The position numbers and the translations under genes are program-made. From Cranoglanis bouderius (Eukaryota > Chordata > Actinopteri > Siluriformes > Cranoglanididae), in NCBI GenBank assembly GCA_023630585.1, contig CM042546.1, forward strand, positions 23,789,125-23,853,124: 64,000 nucleotides of DNA. Direction: 5' to 3'. Positions 12,033-23,410 of this stretch are shown here, piece by piece. Below the pieces are notes generated by a model, which was not told the DNA's origin, searched no databases, and saw only the letters and a list, made by a program, of their open reading frames with translations. Each line of letters begins with the position of its first letter. Position 1 is the stretch's first letter.

Positions 12033-12510
12033 TCTGTGAAACATGGTGGAGGTAGTGTCATGGCTTGGGCTTGCATGGCTACTTCTGGAACAGGCTAACT
12101 AATCTTAAATCTTCTGATGATGAAACAGCAGAATGAATTCAGAAGTTTACAGGAAGATTTTGTTTGCCAATTTACAGAGAAATGGATCCAAATTAATTGG
12201 GAGTAACTTTATCATGCAACAAGACAATGATCCAAAACACACTCCCAATGCAAAAGAACTTTGTGAGGGGGGAAAAAAGTGGAAGGTTTTAGACTGGCCA
12301 TGCCAATTGCCGGACCTTAACCCAATTGAGCATGCATTTCACCTCCTGAAGAGGAGACCGAAGGGAGTACCCCCACCCCAAAACAAACAGCAACTGAAAG
12401 AAGTGGTACAAGTGTTATCAAAGAACAGTGCAACAGTTTGGTGATGTCACTGGGTCGCTGACTTGATGCGGTTATTGCAAGCAAGGGAAATGCAACCAAA
12501 TATTAAGTGT
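12033..12510 (+). pseudogene. Tc1-like transposase, C-terminal fragment
   Basis: Translation begins within 'VKHGGGSVMAWACMATSGTG', then a TAA stop. After that, 12133-12444 is open with 'QQDNDPKHTPN' (second catalytic Asp) and 'LPDLNPIEHAFHLLKR' (catalytic Glu). The N-terminal half is missing, cut by the TGGCCC-rich sequence ending at 12032. The closing residues resemble the usual Tc1 C-terminus. Confidence 0.85.
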
Positions 12511-13105
12511 TATTTACATTCATTTACTTTTAAGACCATCTGTTCCTATTCTTTTGCTCACCAGAAATTGTGAGGTCTGCCACCAAAGGTGCCAAGTTGT
12601 TTAACACATCTAGATGTAAATATCAGCAAATGAAAGCTGAAAAAAGCTGAGGTAAAAGCTTGGAAAAACATCATAAAATAAGAATCCAACAATTTGGTGA
12701 TGCTAATTAGTCACAGGCTATGCAACCAAATATTAAGTATTATTTACTTTAATTTACTTCAAGACTTATCTGTTCCTTTACTTTTGCTTGCCTAAAAATT
12801 GGGTGGTGTGATGCAATAGATTCTAAGTTTTATGTTGTTTAACACATCTAGATGTATATACCAGGAAATAAATGCTGAAATCCTAAACTTTCGTCTCATG
12901 TCCATCTTTTGATCTCAAACCCAAATGTCTTTGGTGTATAGCACAAATAAATGAAACAATAAATAAACAAAATAATTTTAGAGGGGACTGGAGATTTAAA
13001 TATCAGGAAATAAAAACTGATATTCTGACCTATCATCTCACGTTCATCTTTTGATCTCAGATCCAAATATCTTCAGTGTATAGCAAAAACAAAAAAAATG
13101 GCCTT
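12485..13105 (+). repeat. Three successive copies of a Tc1 right end
   Basis: The sub-terminal words 'aaccaaatattaagt', 'catctagatgta' and 'atcttttgatctca' occur as an ordered series at about 12490-12650, 12670-12910 and (partial) 12985-13100. They match the right flank of the related element at 33356-34479. Confidence 0.6.
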
Positions 13106-13299
13106 ACCATTGCAATACTTGCAATCCCTCCCCCCCTTAAGTTCTTAGCTGAAAAAATATAAAAGACTAAAAAAGACAGCCAGACATGCTGAAATGTTGC
13201 AAGTTAAGAGTGTTGTGGTCTGCATGCATTTGTGCTTGTTGTAGTCATTTTGCCTTAAGCCTGATGGCAAAAAAATAAATGTCATTTCATTTGTTTTAG

Positions 13300-13453
13300 A
13301 TTTGAGCAACTGCCATGAAGGTCACTGTATGTGAAATATCTATAGCATCTAAACCTGAGTGCACATTCTACCTCAAGTTAGAATGGGCCAAAGACCTGGG
13401 AGCTGGTTTTGTTGTTCTGCTCTGTGATGGTGCCTCTGCATGGAGTGGTGAAG
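13300..13453 (+). CDS. xrcc4: XRCC4, first coding exon
   Basis: This exon encodes the start of XRCC4, the nuclear scaffold that holds DNA ligase IV and XLF at double-strand breaks in non-homologous end joining. An acceptor 'ttgttttag' ends at 13299, leaving 15 bases of 5' UTR before ATG at 13315. The exon codes 46 residues plus one base, then a 'gtatat' donor. Key matches to vertebrate XRCC4 are the FYLKLEW strand, 'GAGFVVLLCDG' and the closing 'SAWSGE' (human SAWTGT). These form the N-terminal beta-sandwich head used for XLF binding. A 5' untranslated exon upstream is implied but not located. The next exon follows after a 95-bp intron in matching phase. Confidence 0.93.
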
Positions 13454-13548
13454 GTATATTGTTTTATTGATATCACATCAGATGCCTCAATATAATTTCA
13501 TTCCTCACATCAAGCACATGCATCCATAATTTTTTATGCTGTCATTAG

Positions 13549-13739
13549 TATCAGAGGAGGATGTCAGCAAGGAGGCCCAGGAGATGGAGATGCCAAGAGA
13601 GAGGTATGTTCATGACCTGCAGCTGATTCTGACTGGTGAGGGACAGGCAGACCGGAGCTACAGTTTTCATCTGGCACCTAAGCAACCCAGAAGCCCACTG
13701 TTACAGCTATCTTATGAGAAAGTGCAGCGTGACATGTCG
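13549..13739 (+). CDS. xrcc4: XRCC4, second coding exon (head domain)
   Basis: It is 191 bases long and is entered after 'gtcattag' with one base carried from exon 1, completing a Val codon. It ends in phase 0 at a strong 'gtaagt' donor. It reads 'SEEDVSKEAQEMEM', then 'RYVHDLQLILTGEGQAD', then 'YSFHL' and a close at 'VQRDMS'. This follows vertebrate XRCC4 in order and length (human equivalents 'SESEISQEADDMAM' and 'VSFRL' at the exon join). With exon 1 it gives 110 residues, which is the whole globular head. The intron that follows is 19.4 kb and packed with transposons. Confidence 0.93.
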
Positions 13740-13949
13740 GTAAGTGCCATGTTATGGTTTGCTGATATCATGCTCCTTTATCTCTCTTGGGATAGGAGTT
13801 GAATTTGTATTGTTGGGTGTAGATGATTTTTTTGTTTTACTGTTTTGTTGTACTGTTTGGTGCCTTGCCAAATTGCAGGGAGAGTGTAAGATCTGCAGTC
13901 CTTTCAGAACTTTGATTACGTGCCAAGAATCTACACAAACTATCCCATA

Positions 13950-14830
13950 AATGAAGTGCAAATTTATGTAGTTTGCATAATCATTTACAAGTATGTAGGC
14001 TTGTGTAATATAATGTTATCATCTCTATACAATATTAGAATACCACATTATCCAGTGATGTTTATTGGCAATTATATTACATTACCAGACCTGCCTACCA
14101 TTATGCATCTACACATATGCCAATAAAACAGGAGATGAGCCAGAGATGAGCCAATGAATATGTGAATCTGGAGTGATCTGCACAGGTGTTTACAAATCTC
14201 CAATATTAATGGGGAATTCTTGGGAGCTGTGTCCCCTTCCCCCATCTCACATGGTCTTGACTCACGCTGAGCTGCTTTATCCCATTGCTTTGAAATCCTT
14301 AAATTAGTTCAGGTTCAACTAGTTGCCATCAGAATTCAGTTAGTTGAATGGAGTCGACCTGTGTGCAATTAAAATGTCTTCTCTGTATGAATATTTCTAA
14401 ACAAACTACACAAACAGCAACATGCAGACTAAGGAGTTACCAAAACAAGGACAAGAATCTGGAAAAGTAATACTCAGAGTTTGATTATAAAACATGGCAA
14501 CAGGGATGCCTCCACCACTAGAATGGAAAAGAGTTTTTTTTCTCATTCGATTTGCAAGAGAAAACAAGAGCAATTAGAACTCGAAACCAACAGCATTGAC
14601 AGGGATGCCTCTGCTGCCAACAAATGTAGTCCTTCTTGTTACTGATATGTACATACTCTTAAAATATACTTCACACAGGAATTAAGCTATAGGAAAAAAG
14701 TTTCAGACATTTGACCTTGCTGTGACTATAACCCTGCTTGGATCAGTTCCAAAATCTAATCAGTTTATCTGCTGGTGATAATGAATAAAATTCCTAACAA
14801 GCTAGGATATGCAGAAAAAGAATTTCACTG
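13950..14830. other. Intronic DNA, nothing recognised
   Basis: AT-rich sequence of xrcc4 intron 2 with no clear element termini and no coding potential. Confidence 0.4.
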
Positions 14831-14835
14831 TGCTG

Positions 14836-14960
14836 TATAGGGATGGGAGAAAAACTTGATGCATCGATGCATCGCGATTCTTTCTCTAACGATTCTGAAT
14901 TGATTCTCAAAAATTCAGAATCGATTCTGCATTCAATTCAGATCACGACTGTGCGCTGTA
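14836..14960. repeat. hAT-like MITE end with 16-bp palindrome
   Basis: 'tagggatggga' leads into the perfect palindrome 'gatgcatcgatgcatc' (about 14860-14875). After that come repeated 'gattct' and 'aattcagaatcgattct' words. This 'TAGGGATGGG..ATGCATCG' pattern is common in fish hAT-type repeats. The other terminus was not found. Confidence 0.4.
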
Positions 14961-15554
14961 ACGATCACTTATAAGGATTACGGTACTTATGGGGGTGAGA
15001 TACAACTAACCCACGTCGCTAATAGGATTGGCTTTGCTGCTTCTTGCTAACGTGTGAGAGGTTGTAGCTACATCCGGTTGTACGAAGCGCCAAAGCGCAG
15101 ATAGATGCGCATCATCATTGATTCATGCAGGTTACAGGTAAGTGAGGAAAACACCATCCTTTTATACCAACAGTTCTGTGCACGAAAATATGGGAAAATC
15201 GCGTCATATTGATTCAGGGACAATGCATTTTTTCAATACGTGACAATCCTGTGATTGCGTCGGGATGAGTGGTGTGTGTGTGCGTGTGTGCACGTGCGTG
15301 TGTGTTTGGCAGTTACTTCGGTGATATGCTGAGTCAGGATGGCAGCCAAAAAAAAAAAGAAAGGTGGATATCAAAGTGTAAGTCATAAAATATTTTCTCA
15401 GTTTCTAATGTGTAGAGTCAACAATAATGGTAATAATGATAATGGCCGCATGGTCACAGGTGAGGTCGAACAATGATGTTGTGATATGTTAGTAGTGAAG
15501 TCTCTGTTAAACTGCCTCCTTGTCGTCATTAGTTACCTTTAACCTATAACATAA

Positions 15555-17130
15555 TACAGCCGTGGCCAAAAGTTTTGAGAATGACAAATATTAATTTTTA
15601 CAAAGTCTGCTGCCTCAGTTTTTATGATGGCAATTTGCATATACTCCAGAATGTTATGAAGAGTGATCAGATGAATTGCAATTAATTTCAAAGTCCCTCT
15701 TTGCCATGAAAATGAACTTAATCCCAAAAAAACATGTCCACTGCATTTCAGCCCTTCCACAAAAGGACCAGCTGACATCATGTCAGTGATTCTCTCGTTA
15801 ACACAGGTGAGAGTGTTAACGAGGACAAGGCTGGAGATCACTCTGTCATGCTGATTGAGTTAGAATAACAGACTGGAAGCTTTAAAAGGAGGGTGGTGCT
15901 TGAAATTATTGTTCTTCCTCTGTTAACTATGGTTACCTGCAAGGAAACATGTGCAGCCATCATTGCTTTGCACAAAAAGGGATTCACAGGCAAGGATATT
16001 GCTGCTAGTAAGATTGCACCTAAATAAACCATTTATCGGATCATCCAGACCTTCAAGGAGAGAGGTTCAACTGTTGTGAAGAAGGCTTCAGGGCGCCCAA
16101 GAAAGTCCAGCAAGCGCCAGGACCGTCTCCTAAAGTTGATTCAGCTGCGGGATCGGGGCACCACCAGTGCAGAGCTTGCTCAGGAATGGCAGCAGGCAGG
16201 TGTGAGTGCGTCTGCACGCACAGTAAGGCGAAGACTTTTGGAGGATGGCCTGGTGTCAAGAAGGGCAGCAAAGAAGCCACTTCTCTCCAGGAAAAACATC
16301 AGGGACAGACTGCTATTCTTCAAAAAGTACAGGGATTGGACTGCTGAGGACTGGGGTAATGTCATTTTCTCTGATGAATCCCCTTTCCGATTGTTTGGGG
16401 CATCTGGAAAAAAACTTGTCCAGAGAAGAAAAAGTGAGCGCTACCATCAGTCCTGTGTCATGCCAACAGTAAAGCAACAGTAAAGCAACAGTAAACCCCA
16501 CTCATATGTGGGTTTCTCAGCCAAGGGAGTGGGCTCACTCACAGTTTTGCCTAAGAACACAGCCATGAATAAAGAATGGTACAAAAACATCCTCAGAGAG
16601 CAACTTCTCCCAACCATCCAAGAACAGTTTGGTGATGGACAATGCCTTTTCCAGCATGATGGGGCACCTTGCCACAAGGCAAAAGTGATAACGAAGTGGC
16701 TCGGGGAACAAAACATCGACATTTTGGGTCCATGGCCAGGAAACTCCCCAGACCTTAATCCCATTGAAAATTTGTGGTCAATCCTCAAGAGGCGGGTGGA
16801 CAAACAAAAACCCACAAACTCTGACAAACTCCAAGCATTGATTATGCAAGAATGGGCTGCCATCAGTCAGGATGTGGCCCAGAAGTTGATTGACAGCATG
16901 CCAGGGCGAATTGCAGAGGTCTTGAAAAACAAGGGTCAACACTGCAAATATTGACTCTTTGCATAAACTTCATGTAATTGTCAATAAAAGCCATTGACAC
17001 TTATGAAATGCTTGTGATTATACTTCAGTAACAGTTAGTAACATCTGACAAAAAGATCTAAAAACACTGAAGCTGTAGACTTTGAAAATTAATATTTGTG
17101 TCATTCTCAAAACATTTGGCCACGGCTGTA
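15555..17130 (+). mobile_element. Tc1-like transposon, copy 2 (CAGCYGTGGCC family)
   Basis: It starts 'tacagccgtggccaaaag' and ends 'ttggccacggctgta', with inverted repeats of about 80 bp as in copy 1 (8962-10521). Its right end abuts the antisense ERV at 17131, which is cut off inside integrase coding, so the insertion coincides with an ERV breakpoint. It contains the broken transposase 15929-16954. Confidence 0.92.
15929..16954 (+). pseudogene. Tc1-like transposase, inactivated
   Basis: Same family and start context as 9338-10353. ATG is at 15929 and the C-terminus 'GQHCKY' ends at the 16952-16954 stop. The two N-terminal helix-turn-helix domains and the DDE motifs ('VIFSDESPF', 'QHDGAPCHKA', 'SPDLNPIENLW') can be read, in more than one frame. 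Damage: TAA at 16025-16027, identical in position and codon to copy 1, and a private expansion of an 11-base unit 'caacagtaaag' to three copies near 16464-16496 with adjoining loss. The TAG of copy 1 is not present here. Confidence 0.92.
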
Positions 17131-17940
17131 CAGTGAGAAGCGCAGTAGGTGCAATCATATGTCCATCATGTGAACGCCATATGCCATTTGCGCCTCTAGT
17201 AGCATCTCTCTGTTGCCACACCGACTGTTCATAAGCATTTGCCTGATGTTGCATACGAGCAATATCATCGAAGTTAGGTTCAGGCTGAATAAGAACCACT
17301 GGGGCTATTACTGCTACCTGGCACCCTGAAGCTTTCTTGGCTTCCAAATCTGCAGCATTGTTACCTTTAACTATGTAGTCATTGCCTTTTTTGTGTGTGC
17401 CTGACATTTAATAATTGCTAGCTGCCTAGGATGCATCATGGCAGAGATCAATTGAACTATTTGTTCAGCATGTTGGATGGGCATCCCATCACTTTCTTTG
17501 CTTCCAAACAGCCCCAAATAGGTGGCACACTCCATGGGCATAAGCAGAGTCAGTATATATGTTGGCAGTCTGACATTTAGCTAATTGACACACTGTGGTG
17601 AGTGCTTTCAATTCAGCTAATTGAGCAGAGCATGGTTGTGTACAATGCTGTGAAATCCTCATACTGTTTTTTCACTACCTGGTATCCTGCACGATTACCT
17701 AAATGGTCTCTGAAACATGATCTGTCCAGAGTAGTCAACATCCACTTCTGGGATGGGTGTGGATTCAATATCTGCTCAAAGTCGGGTGAAGGCCAATGAA
17801 TTGGCTACACAGTCATGAGGTTGTCCCTCGTGCTCTAGAGGAATCATGTCTGCCAGATTTACTGTAGTGCAACGTTTAATGGTGATGTCAGGGTAAGTTA
17901 GTTAAGCTATGACTACTGGATAGCCTATAGTCAAGGTGGA
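17131..17940 (-). pseudogene. ERV-1 RNase H and integrase start
   Basis: RNase H removes the RNA strand during reverse transcription. Antisense translation shows the region of the first acidic residue ('LDRSCFRDHLGN' near 17730), then 'AELKAL' with the catalytic Glu and 'IYTDSAYAHG' with a catalytic Asp (about 17515-17615). It continues to the 'KGNNAADLEAKKASGC' end of the domain (about 17330-17380). A short stretch likely to begin integrase follows and stops at 17131. Several frame changes separate these motifs. Confidence 0.8.
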
Positions 17941-18277
17941 AGCTTTTTCCTAGGCATAGTGTAAAGCAGCAAGTCCTTGTTGGTAGCACGGAGGGTAGCC
18001 TTGTTCTACACTGTCTAGCCTGGTGCTATAATATGCAATGGGTTGTTCTCTCCTACCACTACAGGTGTCCTGCATCAGTACTGCAGACACATAGCCATCT
18101 GCCCTATTGGCTACAAACAAATGAAACAATTTTGATTTAATCTGGGGTAGCTAATACTGGTACAACCTGAAGTTCCTTCTTTAGTAGTTCAAAGGCTACC
18201 AAAGCTTCACTATTTTATATTAATTGTGCCCGCAAATTTCGATGTCCTACTTGTCCTACATCCGTGTCATACTTGTC

Positions 18278-19001
18278 CTATGTCCGTGGTAAGAGTGCTT
18301 TACTTATACCTTCTAGTTGGGCTGCTGCTATAGCCTTAGTCTTATGTGCAATTAGCCTTCCTAAGTACTCAACCTGTGGTTGACAGTATTGTAACTTAGT
18401 TTTTGAGGCTTTATACCCTCCTTGAGCTAGTTTAGTTAGTACTCTGGTGGAATCTCTGTGGCATTGTTTGAGTGACGAGGAACAAACCAAAATGTCACCA
18501 ATGTATTGCAGCAATGTGCTTTCTAAGATGAGGTCTTCAAGATTAGCTCTAAGAACTTGGTTAAATACATGCATTGAATGCTTAAAGCCTTGTGACAAAA
18601 ATATATCTGCTTTCTTCAGCCAGAGGGATGCTAAAAAAAATGCAGAGCAAAGATCAATCACAGTAAAATATTTGGCATTAGGAGGAATATTGGTCAACAG
18701 CATGTGTGGATTGGGAACCTCTGCAGGGCAATCCTCTACTTCCTCATTAACTGCCCACAAATCATGCACTAAATGCCATTTTGAGTTGTCTGTTTTAGCA
18801 ACAGGCAGCAGGCTCCTGCTGAAACCAAACCTTCAATAGTTTTTCTAATACCTTGTTCAGTGCCGGACGCAATGGATACTGTTCTGTCCTGGGTAGTCGA
18901 GCTTCTCCTTTAGTTCTAGTTGTAACTGGGCTTGCGGATTTAACCAAGCTCATATCAGTGTCATGTTGAGACCACAATTCTGTTGGTACCTTGCTTTCCA
19001 T
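18278..19001 (-). pseudogene. ERV-1 reverse transcriptase
   Basis: This is the retroviral RNA/DNA-dependent polymerase domain. Two antisense frames (18795-19001 and 18278-18769) carry the RT start ('VPTELWSQ', 'QYPLRPALNKV'), motif A 'FTVIDLCSAFF' with its catalytic Asp, and the motif C region. Motif C reads 'YIGDIL' instead of the universal Y-x-D-D, so one metal-binding Asp has become Gly (near 18500). Together with the frame break near 18780 this RT cannot be active. Confidence 0.85.
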
Positions 19002-19261
19002 TTGTTTTAGTAGTTCAGCTGTTCTTTATTCAGTTGTTGGTGTTTCTGTTAAGTGCATTTGTCTTTTCTTATTGAGCATCACTTCTCGTAGAATTCCTGT
19101 CATAACAGTGGCGCATATGAGTTTAATGTACAGTTTGTCTGCTGAGTGAAGATTAAAGGATGATTTGTAGCATTCCACTCACCTCTTTCTGCTTCTTTCA
19201 TCATTTGTCTTAGGTCTTTTGACTCCCATCCATTGTTCACATAAATGGTTACATGTGGAAC

Positions 19262-19459
19262 TTAATTTGGAACCTGAAACCATTTGTCAATGAAATCACA
19301 GTTATCAATTTGCATAGCAGCTCCCTGTTTTCCTATAACTATGTATTGTGATACCAAAGGGACTTTTTGTTCTCTGGTACCATTTAACCAATTCTTTTCA
19401 ATTTCAGCATCACGTTTTGGATCAAATATCATTGTACAGTGAAATTCAGATTTTGTCAT
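19262..19459 (-). pseudogene. ERV-1 protease-RT linker region
   Basis: A short antisense frame lies between the protease and RT segments. It has no catalytic motif. Its position suggests the linker that precedes the RT fingers. I assign it only by context. Confidence 0.45.
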
Positions 19460-19611
19460 GGCCTCGGGGATCTGTGGGATAAACTTTCCCCATTTACTAA
19501 GTTTTTTCTAGGTCACTTCCCAATTCTAAACAATACACATTGACTTGGTTCTGAAAGTATCATTTGCATTTTTGTTCCCTTGCTGTCTATATACATTCCA
19601 TAAGGAGAAGA

Positions 19612-19902
19612 TCAAATCTGGAGATCCATTTTACATAGCACATCTCTCCCTAACAAATTAATAGTTTGGTCTGATACTAAACTTGTTAATTTTACACTTT
19701 TGTTTTTGGTTTGTGGACAAACTGGAATTTGCTGCGTTTGTCCCGAGAATGTCTTTGCAAACTTACCTGACATAGGAAGGTGAGGGGCATAATTTGGACT
19801 GTGTAAGTTAAATGTGTAAGTTGCTCCAGTGTCTACCATCATTGGTGTAATTTTGCCCTCTATTTTAACCTGCAGCCTAGGTTCTTGATCAGTTTCAGTC
19901 AT
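19612..19902 (-). pseudogene. ERV-1 aspartic protease
   Basis: The 96-codon frame contains 'MMVDTGATYTFN', the active-site D-T-G-A of retroviral aspartic proteases, and the closing 'NLLGRDVLCKM' typical of the C-terminal flap-helix region. Length is close to the usual 100-125 residues. It sits between gag and RT in retroviral order. This retroviral enzyme cleaves Gag and Gag-Pol. No upstream continuation in frame with gag is apparent. Confidence 0.8.
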
Positions 19903-20019
19903 TAGTATTGGAAGCTGACCCTTCCCTGTAGGATTCTCTGAGCACCCCTAGTACCCCTGATATGGCCAACCATATGGCCTTGTGGAGGCTGTTGATAGGG
20001 CTGGACTACACCTTCCCCA

Positions 20020-21850
20020 TCACCACCAGGAAACTGTTGCCATGGATTGGTAGGGCAATCGCGTGTTATACCCAGTCTGTCCACATCCCCAGCAAACCCC
20101 TCGAGGACCAGGATTAAATCTTCCTCTTCCTCTTGGCCCTTTTTGTGGTGGCCTTTTTGGGGGCTGTTGTGGCCCTGCAGGAGCAGCTAGTGCATTTGGC
20201 TGTGCTTCTGGTGGAGGAGGTGCGCTTAGAGTAGCCATCACTGCTGATTGGGCTTCTTCCTCTTTGTTTTTGTCTTTGTCTCTCACTGGAGCTTGGGTCT
20301 TTTTCTTGTTTTTGTTTGTGAGTTCTTCGAGGTATAGCTGTGCCAGCTTTCTCTGCAATTCTCTTTCTTGATTTTTTAAATTTCTGTTTGTTCTTTCTGT
20401 ACTGGTCAACAGCATGAGTCACATGGTCACAAAACTCCTTGTGTGTTTTGGAGCTTAGACCTACTACATCTTCCAGTTTGAACTTTACAGTTGGTGGCAT
20501 AGCATCCGCTATTGCATCTTTGAACCATGGTGCTAGAACAGGATCTGTTTCTGGATCTCTTTCTTGTTTCCACTTTTTTAGTTGTCTTTGCACATAGGCA
20601 GTAGGGTTCTCGGTTTCCCCTAATTGCTCACCCTTCAGGGACCTGGGGTCTATTTGGGACGGGTACTCAGTTCTCAATGTCTGCCATAGATGTGGGCGGT
20701 ACAGAGGAGCTCCATCCCTTTGTGGATTGCCTATTGCTTCTTGCAAGTTGGCTACTCTGAGGATTTCATCCATTTTAGACCCTCCCACACTTTTGGCCAG
20801 GAGTGCTTTGATATTTCCTATTGCAAGCAATTTGCCCATTGTTTGTACCCTTGATCCACTTCCCAGCCCATCGAGATCCTGTGTGGCCCAAGGCACATAC
20901 TGCCGACTTGTCCCCTTGATTAAAATAGGAAGTTGACCTACATACTTATCAGGTGGGTGTAAGCTGTCCCTTGATCTGACCTGTCTATCTCCCTCTCCTC
21001 GGGACCATGTCCCCAAATAATCATCCTCAAGATATAGGCTGCCTGTGACTTTTTTGTATTCTCCTCCCATAAAGTCTCCTGCATCTATTAAATGATGTCT
21101 CAATTCCCTTTCTCTCTCTATTGTTTGTTCTAGACTTTTTAAACACTTGCCTGCTTTTGCTAATTCCTTATCTGCTTTTTTCTTATCCTTTGATATGCTC
21201 CCTTCTTCTTCTTCTGACTCTTCCTCTTCTTCCACTGACTCTTTCTGTTCCCCTTTTGCCATTTGTTTAATTGCTGTGTGTAGTTGAAAATATCCATCTA
21301 AAGTCCGTTTCCTTGATTTTGCTTTGGACTGTCCTGTCCCCTGTTTTTCTCTTAAGGGGCTCTTGATCCATTGTCCGTACTCTTCTCCCCCTTCCTTTAC
21401 GTCGTCTTCTATATCTACTCTTCCTTTAATCCTCACTTCTCCTGTTACTACCCGGAGCTGATTCTTAGGTGGCGCATACGGATTAGGTGGCACATATGGA
21501 GGTGGTTTGGCAAATATTTCTTTCATTTTCTCTTGTCTGTTTGTTGTCTTTTTTCAGTATTTTCTTGCCTGTTTCATGCTTTTCCATGAATTTTCTCCTT
21601 CTGCTTTGAATAATGCTAGCACTTCTCGCTCTTTTTCTCTTTTTGCCTCTCTCCCTTTGCCCTTATCTTTTACCCTATAGTTTGTTTGTTTTTTGTTATC
21701 AGTGTTTCAATTTCCTCACACAATGGCTCTGCTAGTTCCATAAGTGTCACCTTCCAGTTTCTTCCCACTATGCTTTCCCAGTCTTCAGACTTCCTCTAAG
21801 TTTGTAAGCTGTGTTATGCTTCTTAACAGTGAATTTGTTTTCCTCAGTTA
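20020..21850 (-). pseudogene. ERV-1 gag
   Basis: The 470-codon antisense frame 20114-21526 starts with a late-domain-like 'KPPPYVPP'. It then has an acidic Glu/Ser-rich linker ('EEEEESEEEEGS') and a capsid-like segment with 'LGETENPTAYVQRQLKKW' near the major homology position. It then shifts into the 20020-20415 frame, rich in Pro/Gly/Arg. That frame ends with a damaged zinc knuckle: the two cysteines of 'CWGCGQTG' remain but the His and last Cys are gone. Coding resembling matrix extends upstream of the Met to about 21850 with a TGA and a frame break. Gag is the virion structural polyprotein. Confidence 0.8.
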
Positions 21851-22700
21851 GGGGATGCTTCTCCCTAATAAATCTTTATATCAATTTTCCTTCCAGAAAT
21901 GTGTTCTTATCCCTTTTGTTTCTTGTAATATGCATACTTTTCCTTGTTCCCTGTTTTCTTCTTGGATTTCCATTCAGTTTATAGAATGAGAATGTATGCA
22001 ACTCAAACCCATTAATTTATTCTCCCAAAATCTTATGACTCCCTGAAGCTGTCCTAAGCAACCCCTTATACTCATCACTTTTTGGTATAATAGTTACTAC
22101 TAATCCTCTTAAGGTGGTATGCTCGTCCAATGTTAATTGTCCTTCTGCCGTTCAATCTCAGGATTGCTTATAACCTTGCCTGTTTTTCCTCTTCCTCGCT
22201 TGAAACCTCTTTCTTCCCCATTCTTAGATAAGGTGCAACCAGCCGACCAATAGGTAGTCTAGCAAAATACATTAAGGGATTCTGGCAGCAAAACTCATCC
22301 AGTAGGAACTCCAGTAAGTTTACTCTCCAGTTTACTCCTATCACCCTATTCCAATTTACATACAGCCACTCGTTTTACACTTTTATTATGTTTAATATTC
22401 TCGTTATCCGTACTAAATGCTCGTTCTTTTTCTGCTCTGTCAGTGGATGCTTTATTCCTCTTCTGTCTATATAAAATTGCTTTTTCCAAAAATGGAATTC
22501 CCCCCATCTCTAGTATTGCTTGATTCAATCTCTTTCATTTGCTGTTTTATTCTTAATTTAAGGTACTTCTATAACTAAATGCATAGCACCTCTCATGTAC
22601 TCGTTTTCTTCTATACTCATATATGCTTAGTTCACCAAAATGAGCTTTAGCCCGATGTATGCAAAAATAGAACTTTAGACGACAAAGATTAATCTCTTCC
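21850..22700. other. ERV-1 leader or flanking DNA, no LTR identified
   Basis: Pyrimidine-rich on the + strand and without convincing motifs. I looked for a tRNA primer-binding site next to a TG..CA LTR edge and found none. Confidence 0.35.
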
Positions 22701-22707
22701 TCTTTTT

Positions 22708-22950
22708 CAATTCAATTCAGTTTTATTTGTATAGTGCTTTTAACAATGGACATTGTCCCAAAGCAGCTTTACAGAAATATATAAATACAGGATGTAGATT
22801 TTAAATGTATGAATTTATCCCCAATGAGCAAGCCAGAGGAGACGGTGACAAGGAAAAACTCCCTGAGATGATATGAGGAAGAAACCTTGAGAGGAACCAG
22901 ACTCAAAGGGAACCCATCCTCATCTGGGTAACACCGGATAGTGCAATTAT
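22708..22950 (+). repeat. Dispersed teleost repeat
   Basis: 'ttcaattcagttttatttg' is followed by 'ggacattgtcccaaagcagc', 'gaggagacggtgacaaggaa' and 'gaggaaaccttgagaggaac'. I recognise this as a widespread fish interspersed repeat. Its class is uncertain, and no termini or ORF are seen. Confidence 0.6.
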
Positions 22951-23410
22951 ATATAGATAAATCCCTTCTATAAATGTGCCAATACTACATGGTCAAATAG
23001 CAGTTATGTAACCAGGAAAATTCATTACAGTTTTTACATGAAGGCTGTTTTGTTGAACTGATGGAGACTTGAGTGCAAAACTGTTTGTGGCAACTGCAGT
23101 CATCATGGCATAACTGTTCATATGAATTTAGGTCCAAAGCCACCTTTATGATTTTTAACTGCTACCATCCTCAGTAATCTCAATGATCTTTAGGCCTTTT
23201 TGAATTGCTTTTCTTCTCATCATTTTTTGTAAATGGAGTGAACTCCTCTACTCTAGGGCTTTCTGTAGTGTATGCTAATATAAATCTTTCAAATCCTAGC
23301 AGTACTAATGAATGGTGATCCCAATAATGTGGAACTGAAAAAATAGAGTATATGAGGTTGAAATCTAGACATACATTCATTCACAGAATACGCAACAAGG
23401 ATTGGGTCTC

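Larger units (their letters stand above)
17131..21850 (-). mobile_element. Endogenous retrovirus ERV-1, 3'-truncated, antisense
   Basis: Reading right to left the order is gag (to about 21850), protease, reverse transcriptase, RNase H and the start of integrase. It is then cut at 17131 by Tc1 copy 2. Domain order and style resemble gamma/epsilon-like retroviruses. No env and no LTR pair could be identified. All frames carry stops and shifts, so it is an old fossil. It lies antisense to xrcc4 in intron 2. Confidence 0.85.

Noticed and set aside
1..13299. A head-to-head tmem167a-like neighbour, as next to XRCC4 in mammals
   Set aside because: I looked for its short hydrophobic exons on the minus strand and found nothing convincing. 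It may lie outside the window or not be linked here.
20063..20371. 102-codon + strand ORF with a membrane-like look
   Set aside because: It is antisense to the better-supported ERV-1 gag frame. Its composition is the complement of the Pro/Lys-rich gag end.
23180..23380. 66-codon antisense ORF ending in a Lys/Ser-rich tail
   Set aside because: It is close to the cysteine-peptide loci but has no cysteine motif, splice support or similarity to them, so I do not call it part of the same gene.
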